From: Mucilaginibacter_A sp050955045 | GTDB taxonomy: Bacteria > Bacteroidota > Bacteroidia > Sphingobacteriales > Sphingobacteriaceae | Length of the DNA: 64,000 nt | Assembly: GCA_050955045.1 (NCBI GenBank) | Contig: JBPBQV010000003.1 | Location: forward strand, 1 to 64,000 | Reading direction: 5' to 3' | In this document: one piece after another, positions 35,559 to 44,308 of the stretch | Numbering within the stretch: the first letter of the stretch is position 1 | Layout: each line of letters begins with the position of its first letter | The notes under the pieces: model-generated | The model's database searches: none | What the model saw: the letters and a program-made list of their open reading frames with translations, nothing else | Told to the model about the DNA's origin: nothing | Position numbers and translations under genes: made by a program

Positions 35559-35834
35559 ATGAAAACCCTATTTGCTCTACTAAAAACAGCTGTAATTTGT
35601 GTTCTGATTTATAAATCTTTGTTTTACGCGTTTCTATTTATCGTTTCAGGTATGTGGATTATTACTGCTTTACTACTCATACTGTTTATTTATCTGTCCA
35701 AAAATTTATTTTTAGAAGTTTTGGTGCTAAATAATTTTTACAAAAGTTTTAAACATTTTGATTGGAAGGAAAAGCTTCCGAAACTAAAGTTCAGAACTAA
35801 AATCAACAAACAGTTTTCTTCAGAAACTGCCTGA
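35559..35834 (+). CDS. Small two-helix membrane protein, unknown function
   Basis: 91 residues: two hydrophobic segments (about 8-33 and 34-58) and a basic, aromatic C-terminal tail (YKSFKHFDWKEKLPKLKFRTK). No family is recognised. Spacing of 57 bases after the TsaC-like gene and the clear membrane-tail layout favour a real gene, but codon evidence is limited by its length. Confidence 0.55.
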   Translation: MKTLFALLKTAVICVLIYKSLFYAFLFIVSGMWIITALLLILFIYLSKNLFLEVLVLNNFYKSFKHFDWKEKLPKLKFRTKINKQFSSETA

Positions 35835-35869
35835 AAGTCAACCTTGCATCAAAGTGTTTTTCTCTTCTG

Positions 35870-35881
35870 ATACTCTTTTTA
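35870..35881 (-). repeat. Dispersed-motif variant (AG type)
   Basis: ATACTCTTTTTA on the + strand followed by CCGG, in the region before the pyrG promoter. Central dinucleotide AG instead of AC or GA; may be chance. Confidence 0.4.
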
Positions 35882-35981
35882 CCGGTTGTTTTTTATCGTT
35901 CACAATAAACCGTTAAATCTGTTTTTACACATTTTAGACGCCGCCAGCAGAAGTTTCTAATCCAAAAACCGAAAAAAATCT

Positions 35982-35989
35982 TACTTTTG
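35982..35989 (+). promoter_or_regulatory. pyrG -7 promoter element
   Basis: TACTTTTG followed by CATCCC is a good Bacteroidota -7 element, 61 bases before the pyrG ATG. TTTC at 35954-35957 is a possible -33 element. Confidence 0.65.
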
Positions 35990-36050
35990 CATCCCGTACA
36001 CAAGGGTTTGTTTCCGCCTTCAATCAGGAGCAAATCATTCAACTTACAGC

Positions 36051-37673
36051 ATGACTAAGTATATTTTTGTTACGGGCGGCGTTACCTCTTCGTTAGGTAA
36101 AGGCATAATTTCAGCTTCTTTAGCCAAACTTCTTCAAGCCCGTGGTTATCGGGTAACTATCCAAAAATTTGATCCGTATATCAATATTGATCCCGGAACG
36201 ATGAATCCTTACGAACATGGTGAATGTTACGTGACGGAAGATGGTGCCGAAACGGATTTGGATTTAGGCCATTACGAGCGTTTTTTAAACACACCAACTT
36301 CTCAGGCCAATAATATTACTACAGGTCGAATTTATCAGAACGTTATTAACCGCGAACGCGAAGGAGATTATTTGGGGAAAACCGTACAGGTTGTGCCGCA
36401 TATTACGGATGAAATTAAACGTAATTTCAAGATTTTAGGCGAAAACGGCGAAAACGATATTGTAATTACCGAAATTGGCGGAACGGTTGGTGATATTGAA
36501 TCGTTGCCTTTTGTGGAAGCCGTTAGACAATTCCGCTGGGAAACCGGTTCGGGCAATTCCTTGGTAATTCATTTAACTTTAGTTCCCTATCTGGCTGCTG
36601 CCGGCGAATTGAAGACCAAACCAACGCAGCACTCTGTAAAAATGTTATTGGAATATGGTATTCAGCCGGATATTCTGGTTTGCCGTACAGAACATCATCT
36701 TAATCAAGAACTTCGCAAAAAAATAGCTTTATTTTGCAACGTAAATATCAATGCGGTAATCGAATCTATCGATGCTTCTACCATTTACGATGTGCCGTTA
36801 TTGATGCTGAAAGAACAATTGGACAAAACCGTTTTAACAAAACTAAAACTTCCGCATAATAAAGAACCTAATTTAGATAGCTGGAAAGATTTTCTGGGAA
36901 GATTAAAAAATCCAACCGGAGAAATCAGAATTGGTGTGGTTGGAAAATATGTAGAACTGCCGGATGCTTATAAATCTATTTCGGAAGCTTTTATTCACGC
37001 CGGAGCTAAAAACGAATGCAAAGTTCATGTCAAATACATTCATTCTGAGACTTTAACCGTAGAAAATGCTGCCGAAAAAATACGTGGCTTACATGGTGTT
37101 TTAGTGGCGCCAGGATTTGGTCAGCGTGGAATTGAAGGTAAAATTGAAGCCATACGTTATGTACGCGAACATGAAATTCCGTTTTTTGGGATTTGCTTGG
37201 GAATGCAATGTGCCGTAATTGAATTCGGGCGAAATGTTTTGAAAATCAATCAAGCAAACAGCAGTGAAATGGACGAGAATACGCCAAATCCGGTAATTTC
37301 AATGATGGAAGAACAAAAAACCATTACAGCAAAAGGCGGAACCATGCGTTTGGGTTCTTATCCATGCGATATCCGCAAAAATACCAAAACAGCTTTGGCA
37401 TACGGCAAAAACCATATCAACGAACGCCATCGTCATCGTTACGAATTCAACAATAAATATTTAAAACAATATGAAGAAAGCGGCATGATTCCGTCGGGCA
37501 TTAACCCGGAAAACGGTTTGGTCGAAATAGTGGAATTAAAAAATCACCCTTTCTTTATCGGCTCACAATTTCACCCCGAATTAAAATCAACAGTTGCCAA
37601 TCCGCATCCGCTTTTTGTTAACTTTGTCGCCGCTTCCATGGCTTATGCCAAAAAGAAGCAAATCTCAATTTAA
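36051..37673 (+). CDS. pyrG: CTP synthase
   Basis: 540 residues. The N-terminal synthetase domain starts TKYIFVTGGVTSSLGKGI (P-loop) with KFDPYINIDPGTMNPYEHGE and the ITEIGGTVGDIES loop. The C-terminal glutamine amidotransferase domain has the nucleophile cysteine in FFGICLGMQ and the His/Glu dyad in SQFHPE. Makes CTP from UTP, ATP and glutamine. Sixteen bases before yidC, so probably co-transcribed; this pairing is common in the phylum. Confidence 0.97.
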   Translation: MTKYIFVTGGVTSSLGKGIISASLAKLLQARGYRVTIQKFDPYINIDPGTMNPYEHGECYVTEDGAETDLDLGHYERFLNTPTSQANNITTGRIYQNVINREREGDYLGKTVQVVPHITDEIKRNFKILGENGENDIVITEIGGTVGDIESLPFVEAVRQFRWETGSGNSLVIHLTLVPYLAAAGELKTKPTQHSVKMLLEYGIQPDILVCRTEHHLNQELRKKIALFCNVNINAVIESIDASTIYDVPLLMLKEQLDKTVLTKLKLPHNKEPNLDSWKDFLGRLKNPTGEIRIGVVGKYVELPDAYKSISEAFIHAGAKNECKVHVKYIHSETLTVENAAEKIRGLHGVLVAPGFGQRGIEGKIEAIRYVREHEIPFFGICLGMQCAVIEFGRNVLKINQANSSEMDENTPNPVISMMEEQKTITAKGGTMRLGSYPCDIRKNTKTALAYGKNHINERHRHRYEFNNKYLKQYEESGMIPSGINPENGLVEIVELKNHPFFIGSQFHPELKSTVANPHPLFVNFVAASMAYAKKKQISI

Positions 37674-37689
37674 TTGGTACTTTAAAAGA

Positions 37690-39537
37690 ATGGATAGAAA
37701 TACATTTACAGGATTATTCCTGATCCTGGTGATTCTGGTTGGCTCCACATTTTTGCTCAAACCATCGCAAGACGAACTCAGAAAAGAACAACAAAAAAAA
37801 ACACAGGATTCTTTACGCAGAATAGGCGGCATTAACCGCAAAGCACCAACTACCAATGCTTCTTTTACCGCACAAAAATCCGCAGTGGCAGATTCAGTTG
37901 CCAAAACCGGACCTTTAGGAGCTGCTGTTGCAGCTAAACCAACATTGGTTTTTTTAGAAAACAAACAGTTAAAAGTTATTTTATCTACACAAGGCGGCCG
38001 TGTTATTTCGGTAGAATTAAAAAACGAAAAAACTTTTGATAAACAGCCTTTAATTTTATTGAATCCAGAGCAATCCAAATTTGGTTTAACATTGAATGTT
38101 GCAGGCAAACAGGTTGAAACTAATGATCTTAATTTTACACCAAGTGCGCCCTCTTTAACAGTTAGCAGTCAGGATTCCAGTTCGTTAACCATGCACTTAG
38201 CTTATGGTGCCAATCAATCCATTGATTATATTTATACTTTAAAAGGTGATGGCTACAAAGTTGGCTACAATCTGGTTTTAAATAACATGAACGGCGTAGT
38301 AAACGCCAAAAACAACCAGGTTACTTTAGACTGGGAAGCCAGTTTACGCAAACAGGAACGCGACATGAAAATGGAACGCACCTACTCTACTGTCTATTTG
38401 GAAGATACTGAAGGCGGCATCAACGAGTTATCTTTAACAAAAGACGAGCAAAAGAACTATGCGGATAAGAAAATTTCCTGGGTTTCTTTTAAACAACGTT
38501 TTTACTCTAACGTACTAATTGCTAAAAACGGTTTTACCAGTGCTGATGTTGCTGTTAACACGGATATCAATTCTAATGATGTAAAACAGATGTCGGCTAA
38601 AATGCAGTTGCCTTACACTGGTGGTGCAACGGTGAGTTATCCGATGGAGTTTTACTTCGGTCCAAACCGTTTTTCTACTTTAAAAGAGCAAGGTTACCAT
38701 TTGGAACGCCAGATTGATTTGGGTTGGGGACCATTAAAATATATCAACCAGTTTGCGGTATTACCAGTGTTTAATGCTTTGCAAAATTTTAACTGGAACT
38801 ATGGATTAATCATTTTGGTATTAACGGTTTTGTTGAAATTGGTTTTGTTTCCGCTTACCTACAAGTCATACCTTTCTATGGCTAAAATGCGTGTTTTAAA
38901 GCCGGAAATGGATGAAATTAAAGGCAAAGTAGGCGATGATAATCCAACTTTACTGCAACAGGAATATTTAAAACTATACAAAAAAGCAGGTGTAAACCCA
39001 TTAGGTGGTTGTTTACCATTGCTGATACAGATGCCAATTATCCTGGCTTTCTTCCGCTTTTTCCCAAATTTATTTGAATTACGCGGACAAGCGTTTTTGT
39101 GGATGCACGATTTGTCAACCTATGATTCAGTTCTTAGTTTTCCTCTAATTCCATTATTAAACTGGGACCACATCAGTCTGATGTGTTTGTTGATGACGAT
39201 TTCTACACTCGTGCAAACCTATTTTAACAACCAGACTTCTGGCGCAACTGGACAAATGAAATACATCGGTTACATTACGCCGCTTATTTTCTTTGGTGTG
39301 TTGAACAGCTATCCTGCAGGTTTAAATTACTATTATTTTTGCGCAAATATTTTAACGTTCTCCCAACAATATTTTATTAGGTTGTGGGTAGATGATAAAA
39401 AAATCCACGCTAAAATTCAGGAAAACAAAAAGAAACCGGAAGATCCGAATAAAAAGAAATCAGGCTTTCAGCAGAAAATGGAAGACATGATGCGCCAGCA
39501 AAGGCAAACACCAGCCATCCAAGCCAAAAAGAAGTAA
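37690..39537 (+). CDS. yidC: Membrane protein insertase YidC
   Basis: 615 residues from ATG 37690. This start is chosen because MDRNTFTGLFLILVILVGS begins the usual first membrane helix; the longer frame from 37594 overlaps pyrG. A large periplasmic beta-sandwich (about 80-340) precedes the conserved 60KD_IMP core (GLIILVLTVLLKLVLFPLTYKSYLSMAKM, LGGCLPLLIQMPIILAFFRF, NYYYFCANILTFSQQ) and a Lys-rich cytoplasmic tail. Inserts membrane proteins with or without SecYEG. Confidence 0.96.
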   Translation: MDRNTFTGLFLILVILVGSTFLLKPSQDELRKEQQKKTQDSLRRIGGINRKAPTTNASFTAQKSAVADSVAKTGPLGAAVAAKPTLVFLENKQLKVILSTQGGRVISVELKNEKTFDKQPLILLNPEQSKFGLTLNVAGKQVETNDLNFTPSAPSLTVSSQDSSSLTMHLAYGANQSIDYIYTLKGDGYKVGYNLVLNNMNGVVNAKNNQVTLDWEASLRKQERDMKMERTYSTVYLEDTEGGINELSLTKDEQKNYADKKISWVSFKQRFYSNVLIAKNGFTSADVAVNTDINSNDVKQMSAKMQLPYTGGATVSYPMEFYFGPNRFSTLKEQGYHLERQIDLGWGPLKYINQFAVLPVFNALQNFNWNYGLIILVLTVLLKLVLFPLTYKSYLSMAKMRVLKPEMDEIKGKVGDDNPTLLQQEYLKLYKKAGVNPLGGCLPLLIQMPIILAFFRFFPNLFELRGQAFLWMHDLSTYDSVLSFPLIPLLNWDHISLMCLLMTISTLVQTYFNNQTSGATGQMKYIGYITPLIFFGVLNSYPAGLNYYYFCANILTFSQQYFIRLWVDDKKIHAKIQENKKKPEDPNKKKSGFQQKMEDMMRQQRQTPAIQAKKK

Positions 39538-39553
39538 CAATTTTTAGGTGATA

Positions 39554-39589
39554 AAAAGAGCATCGGGATTTAAGTTTCGGTGCTTTTTT
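39554..39589 (+). terminator. yidC terminator containing a dispersed-motif variant
   Basis: Arms AAAAGAGCATCG (39554-39565) and CGGTGCTTTTTT (39578-39589) pair over 12 bp with two G-U wobbles. The left arm includes most of TAAAAAGAGCAT (39552-39563), the AG-type variant of the motif. Confidence 0.75.
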
Positions 39590-39665
39590 GATTTAAATAA
39601 ATTCACTATATCTGCTTGACAACTTGACAAACAACAGTTACATTTAATAAGTTAACATCAGAAAT

Positions 39666-39902
39666 ATGAAAAAAATGTCTGTAGGAGAATTTAAAACTAA
39701 TTTTTCTCAAGTAATTGAAGATGTAAAAGCAGGAGAAAAAATAGCTGTTACTTTTGGTAAAAAAAAACAAATTATTGGATATTTCTTACCCGAAATTCCC
39801 GTAACGAAAACTAAGCGAAAACTAGGAATTTTAGAAGGGAAAGCAACTGTAATTTTCAACTCAGATTTTAAAATGACTGAAGAAGAATTCATCAATTTAT
39901 GA
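39666..39902 (+). CDS. Phd/YefM-family antitoxin
   Basis: 78 residues beginning KKMSVGEFKTNFSQVIEDVKAGEKIAVTFGKK, the prevent-host-death DNA-binding fold, followed by a variable tail (KATVIFNSDFKMTEEEFINL) that should clamp the toxin. Overlaps the PIN toxin by ATGA, the usual toxin-antitoxin coupling. The DNA here is noticeably more AT-rich than flanking yidC and S9 peptidase genes, consistent with acquisition by transfer. Confidence 0.85.
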   Translation: MKKMSVGEFKTNFSQVIEDVKAGEKIAVTFGKKKQIIGYFLPEIPVTKTKRKLGILEGKATVIFNSDFKMTEEEFINL

Positions 39903-40297
39903 GTTACCTGTTAGATACTCATACTTTGATTTGGTCAATTTTAGATAGAGGAAAATTGTCACAACAAGTTATTGAAACACTTGAAGACACTGAAAACCCA
40001 ATTTTTGTCAGTGCTGTTTCTTTGTGGGAAATATCAATAAAATTTTCGTTAGGAAAATTGGAATTGTCTGGTGTCAAGCCGGAAGAGTTATTAGATTTAA
40101 TCATAAAAACTGGATATGAATTGATTTCTATTTCGCCACACGATTGTGTAACTAATTATCAACTGTCCTCTACTTTTCATAAAGATCCGTTCGACAAAAT
40201 TTTGATCTGGCAAGCGATTAAACATAACTATATATTAATAACTAAAGACGATTACATCAAACAATATAAATCAGCTGGATTAAGAACTTTTTGGTGA
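39899..40297 (+). CDS. PIN-domain toxin (VapC-like RNase)
   Basis: 132 residues. Acidic PIN residues are visible in LLDTHTLIWS (Asp6), SAVSLWEISIKFSLGKLEL (Glu), HKDPFDKILIWQA (Asp) and LITKDD. Family members cleave tRNA or other RNA with Mg2+. Begins inside the antitoxin stop codon. The set looks intact, unlike the second PIN toxin at 56037. Confidence 0.86.
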   Translation: MSYLLDTHTLIWSILDRGKLSQQVIETLEDTENPIFVSAVSLWEISIKFSLGKLELSGVKPEELLDLIIKTGYELISISPHDCVTNYQLSSTFHKDPFDKILIWQAIKHNYILITKDDYIKQYKSAGLRTFW

Positions 40298-40339
40298 AAA
40301 TCCTTTGTAACTTTTTTATTCTCTCCAAAATTCATCCTA

Positions 40340-40351
40340 TAAAAACAGCAT
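40340..40351 (+). repeat. Dispersed TAAAANNAGYAT motif (AC type)
   Basis: TAAAAACAGCAT, 27 bases before the S9 peptidase start. Confidence 0.65.
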
Positions 40352-40378
40352 ATTTAAGCTTTCACAAAAGATTAAACT

Positions 40379-43222
40379 ATGCGAAAATTACTACTCCTAC
40401 CTTTTTTGTGCTTTTTGATTGATGCAGCATCAGCACAAACAGCTGCGAAAAAACCGTTAGACCATTCGGTTTATGATGGCTGGCAAAGCATCACCAACGA
40501 ACGGATCAGTGATGATGGCAAATGGATTTTGTACGTCGTAAAACCGCAGCAGGGCGATGCAACGCTCGTAATTTCGACTGCTAAAAACAGCAATAAAATA
40601 CAGATTGCAAGAGCTGATACGGCACGCATCACGGCAGATTCCAAATATGCAGCTTTCCTGATTCGTCCGTATTATGCAGCAGTTCGTACTGCGCGCATTA
40701 AAAAGAAAAAGCAGGACGAGTTTCCAAAAGATACTTTAGGTTTGATGCTTTTGGGTTCCAAACAAATCACCAAAATTCCGTCTGTACGGTCTTTTAAACT
40801 GGCTGAAAAAGCTTCGGTAATTGCCTATCTGGCTTCAAGCGATACGCTGAAAAAGCCAATTGCTTCGGATACTTCCAAAAGAGCAGTTGCCCAAACCATT
40901 GCGCCACCAACACGCGAAGGTGCTGATCTCACACTGAAACAACTTTCAAACAATAAACAACGTACATTTAAATACGTAACTGATTATCAGTTAGATAAAA
41001 ACGGAAAATCTTTGGTATTTGCGGTCACTGCTCCGCGCAGAAGCAAAGAGGTGCAATCAGGTTTGTATCTATATGACATCGAAAAAGATGTACTAAAAAC
41101 AGTAAGCAGCGGCCGGGGCAATTACCGCAATCCGGTTTTTGATGAAACTGGCAAACAACTGGCTTTTACTGCGGAGAAAAACCCGGAAAAAGCGCAAGTC
41201 AAACCTTTTAAATTGTATTATTATAATGCTACAAAAGATAGCGCAGAAGTAATTGCAGCACCAGGCTCGGCAGGAATGCCAGCCAAATGGGCTGTTAGCG
41301 GCGATAGCAGAGCTTACTTTAGCAAAGGTGGTAACCGTTTATTTTTCGGCACGGCGCCTATTCCAAAACCTGCCGATACCACTCTGGTTGAATTTGAACA
41401 TGCCAAGCTGGACATCTGGAATTACAAAGACGAATACTTGCAACCGCAGCAATTAAACACTTTGCAACGCGATTTGCGCAGAAGTTATCTGGCTGTAATT
41501 ATTCCTTCAGCAGCAGATCATAAACTGATACAACTGGCCAATATTGGCATACAGGATGTTACACTACCCGAAAACAGTGATGCCAAATATGCTTTAGGCG
41601 TTACCGATACGGGTTCGCGTGTGCAGGCGCAATGGGAAGGCGGCGGCAGTCAGGAAGCTTATTTAATCGACTTGAAAACCGGCGAATACAAAAAAATTAA
41701 TACGCGATTAAAGTCGCGCTACCAGTTATCTCCCGGTGGAAATTATGTAATCTGGTTTGATCCGGGCAACCAGAACTGGTTTAGCTATGCTGTTTTTACC
41801 GGCAAAAAAACGAACCTGACTGCAAAAACCGGAACCAAAATGGGTGAAGAAGATAACGACGTTCCGACTGATCCTTCAGCTTATGGCGTTTCCGGCTGGA
41901 CAACCGGCGATAAATCGGTTTTGGTTTATGACCGATATGACATTTGGAGCATCGATCCGGAAACTGGAGTTGCAACTAATTTTACCAACGGTTTGGGCAG
42001 GAAAAACAAACTGATTTTCCGCTATTCGATGCTAAATGCAAACAGGCGTTTTGGTGCTGCCGGAAGTGATGAAGAGAGATACATCGAAACCAAAAAACCT
42101 TTAATGTTACTGGTTCAAAACGAGGAAAACAAACAATGGGGATATTACAAAAAGGTAATTGGCAGTAATAAATCTCCTGAAAAAATCCTGATGGTTCCGT
42201 ATAGTTTTGGAATGTTGCAAAAAGCTAAAAACAGCGACGAATACATTTACACCAAAGGTAATTATCAGCACTCGCCGGATCTGTATGTTTCTTCTGATCT
42301 GAAAAAAGAAATTAAGCTGAGTGCCATCAATCCGCAGCAAAGCGGGTACAACTGGGGAACAGCAGAGTTAGTAAACTGGACGACACCAAAAGGCTATCAG
42401 TCTAAAGGAATTTTATACAAACCGGAGAATTTTGACCCGCAAAAGAAGTATCCGATGCTGGTTTATTTTTACGAAAAAGTATCAGAAGGATTGTACAATT
42501 ATGTTCCGCCTGCGCCAACGCCTTCGCGTTTGCCCATCTCCTATTTTGTAAGTAATGGTTATCTGGTTTTTACGCCCGATATCAGTTATGAAAGAGGTCA
42601 ACCGGGTGCATCTGCGGTAGAGTTTATCAATTCTGGTGTAGAAATGTTGAAGAAAAACGCTTGGGTTGATGCAGCCCATATCGGTATTCAGGGACAAAGC
42701 TGGGGCGGTTATCAGGTTGCTTATCTCATCACTCAAACCAATATGTACGCAGCCGCCTGGGCGGGTGCGCCGGTTGCCAACATGACTTCTGCTTATGGCG
42801 GTATCCGTTGGGAAAGCGGTAATTCGCGCGAAAGTCAGTACGAAAAAGGACAAAGCCGAATTGGTGCCAACTTGTGGGAAAACACGGATTTGTATATCAA
42901 AAATTCGCCGCTTTTCCAGTTTCCAAAAGTGAAAACACCAGTCGTGGTGATGTCTAACGATGCAGACGGCGCCGTGCCGTGGTATCAGGGAATTGAAATG
43001 TTTACCGCTTTACGCCGCTTAAACAAACCGGTTTGGCTGCTGCAATACAATGGCGAAGCGCATAATCTGGTGCAACGCCAAAACCGGAAAGACATTTCCA
43101 TCCGCGAACAACAGTTTTTTGACCACTTTTTAAAAGGTGCGCCTATGCCGGTCTGGATGGCTAGTGGCGTTCCGGCAGTTGATAAAGGAAAAGATTGGGG
43201 ATTTACGTTGACCAAACAATAG
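40379..43222 (+). CDS. Secreted S9-family prolyl oligopeptidase-like peptidase
   Basis: 947 residues. Signal peptide (1-20, AASAQ), a long beta-propeller region (about 35-680) and a C-terminal alpha/beta-hydrolase domain. Catalytic triad: nucleophile in GIQGQSWGGYQVAY, Asp in VMSNDADGAVPW, His in NGEAHNLVQRQNRKD. Likely a periplasmic or surface peptidase acting on peptides. Two motif copies (variant at 40582 and exact at 41787) lie inside. A strong terminator follows. Confidence 0.92.
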   Translation: MRKLLLLPFLCFLIDAASAQTAAKKPLDHSVYDGWQSITNERISDDGKWILYVVKPQQGDATLVISTAKNSNKIQIARADTARITADSKYAAFLIRPYYAAVRTARIKKKKQDEFPKDTLGLMLLGSKQITKIPSVRSFKLAEKASVIAYLASSDTLKKPIASDTSKRAVAQTIAPPTREGADLTLKQLSNNKQRTFKYVTDYQLDKNGKSLVFAVTAPRRSKEVQSGLYLYDIEKDVLKTVSSGRGNYRNPVFDETGKQLAFTAEKNPEKAQVKPFKLYYYNATKDSAEVIAAPGSAGMPAKWAVSGDSRAYFSKGGNRLFFGTAPIPKPADTTLVEFEHAKLDIWNYKDEYLQPQQLNTLQRDLRRSYLAVIIPSAADHKLIQLANIGIQDVTLPENSDAKYALGVTDTGSRVQAQWEGGGSQEAYLIDLKTGEYKKINTRLKSRYQLSPGGNYVIWFDPGNQNWFSYAVFTGKKTNLTAKTGTKMGEEDNDVPTDPSAYGVSGWTTGDKSVLVYDRYDIWSIDPETGVATNFTNGLGRKNKLIFRYSMLNANRRFGAAGSDEERYIETKKPLMLLVQNEENKQWGYYKKVIGSNKSPEKILMVPYSFGMLQKAKNSDEYIYTKGNYQHSPDLYVSSDLKKEIKLSAINPQQSGYNWGTAELVNWTTPKGYQSKGILYKPENFDPQKKYPMLVYFYEKVSEGLYNYVPPAPTPSRLPISYFVSNGYLVFTPDISYERGQPGASAVEFINSGVEMLKKNAWVDAAHIGIQGQSWGGYQVAYLITQTNMYAAAWAGAPVANMTSAYGGIRWESGNSRESQYEKGQSRIGANLWENTDLYIKNSPLFQFPKVKTPVVVMSNDADGAVPWYQGIEMFTALRRLNKPVWLLQYNGEAHNLVQRQNRKDISIREQQFFDHFLKGAPMPVWMASGVPAVDKGKDWGFTLTKQ

Positions 43223-43240
43223 TTTGAGTAAAATCACACA

Positions 43241-43285
43241 AACACAAAAACCCGACAGCAATTGCATCTGTCGGGTTTTTGTGTT
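43241..43285. terminator. Terminator of the S9 peptidase gene
   Basis: Perfect 18-bp stem (43241-43258 with 43268-43285) with core ACCCGACAG/CTGTCGGGT and a 9-base loop; A/T runs on both sides allow either strand. Confidence 0.9.
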
Positions 43286-43345
43286 TTAAATTCAACTTTG
43301 TAAATTTTTTTTCGTTAAGATTATACCGTTTAAAAAGATAAATTA

Positions 43346-44251
43346 ATGAAGCAACAATATGATCTGCTAGTTGTAATTCCGGTTGGCCCGAATTGCAAAA
43401 CAGCCTTTGTAGAAGATACAATCAACAGCATTATCCATTACTGTTTATGCACTTACAAAATCATATTGATTGATGATTCCAAGAAAGAATCTGGCACGGT
43501 TCTCAAAAATAACTTTCCGGAAATTGACATCATTACCAATCAGCAGCAATATGGTTTACTGGGCGGATTGTATATCACGTTAAGTCATGCTTTTACGTAT
43601 GCTTTAGATCATTATCAGTTTAAAGTTTTGCTGCGGATGGATACTGATGCGTTGATAACCGGCTACAATCCGCAACAGGAAGCCATAGAAATGTTCGAGA
43701 AAAACCCTAAAATTGGTATCGCCGGATTTGTAAAAAGAGGAAAAGAACCTAAAGATTTTGCGGGTAACGCGGTGGAAAACTACTGGCCAATGCACCAGAT
43801 TACCACTTACGCCTTCACCTGGAAATTTTTATCCAAACCGCGGGCAAATCTGGCTTTACGAAAATTAGTGATCAAAGCATTGTTAAACGGCTACGAAATG
43901 GGTGCAAACGTTTTCGGCGGTGCATACATTGTGAGCGAACTTTACCTGCAAAAGTTGCGCGAAGCCAATATGCTGCCTGATTATGGCATCCGCAAAATTT
44001 ACCTGGAAGAAGACCATATTTTTGGCTTGTTAACCAAAGCAATTGATTTTGAATTAGGCGATTTAGAAACCGGCAACCTGCCATTTGGTGTCGCCTGGAG
44101 AGGTTTGCCAACTTCGCCTGAAGAATTGCATAAACGTGGAAAAAAGATCATTCATTCTACCAAAGTTTGGAAAGATATGAGTGAGGCGGAAATCAGAGAA
44201 TTTTTCAGGGAAAAGAGAAGCGGTGTGCCGGAAAATCACGCAGCTGTATAA
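43346..44251 (+). CDS. Glycosyltransferase family 2-like protein
   Basis: 301 residues with a GT-A start: YDLLVVIPVGPNCKTAFVEDTINSI, then KIILIDDSKKES (nucleotide Asp) and VLLRMDTDALITG (DxD metal motif). The acceptor part has NVFGGAYIVSELYL and YLEEDHIFGLL. No membrane segment, so cytoplasmic. It is isolated from other polysaccharide genes; donor and acceptor are unknown. Confidence 0.82.
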   Translation: MKQQYDLLVVIPVGPNCKTAFVEDTINSIIHYCLCTYKIILIDDSKKESGTVLKNNFPEIDIITNQQQYGLLGGLYITLSHAFTYALDHYQFKVLLRMDTDALITGYNPQQEAIEMFEKNPKIGIAGFVKRGKEPKDFAGNAVENYWPMHQITTYAFTWKFLSKPRANLALRKLVIKALLNGYEMGANVFGGAYIVSELYLQKLREANMLPDYGIRKIYLEEDHIFGLLTKAIDFELGDLETGNLPFGVAWRGLPTSPEELHKRGKKIIHSTKVWKDMSEAEIREFFREKRSGVPENHAAV

Positions 44252-44308
44252 ATGCTGTTTTTATCGACATAAAATCCAAATCAGTTTTTTAGTTGATAAA
44301 AACAGCAT
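44252..44308. repeat. Long inverted pair of dispersed motifs between convergent genes
   Basis: ATGCTGTTTTTATCGAC begins one base after the glycosyltransferase stop and GTTGATAAAAACAGCAT ends at 44308, on the last base of the convergent LD-carboxypeptidase frame. The arms pair over 17 bp with one mismatch around a 23-base loop. Probable bidirectional terminator built from two motif copies. Confidence 0.78.

Noticed and set aside
37594..37689. Longer yidC frame overlapping pyrG
   Set aside because: The extra residues are a frame-shadow of the pyrG end; MDRNTFTGLFL at 37690 is the usual first membrane helix.
39552..39563. AG-type copy as a true member of the dispersed motif
   Set aside because: Only two AG-type copies exist here and this one is explained by the yidC terminator stem, so I count it as uncertain.
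39666..40297. Toxin-antitoxin pair as part of a larger defence island
   Set aside because: Neighbours are yidC and an S9 peptidase; no nuclease, helicase or restriction gene is near.
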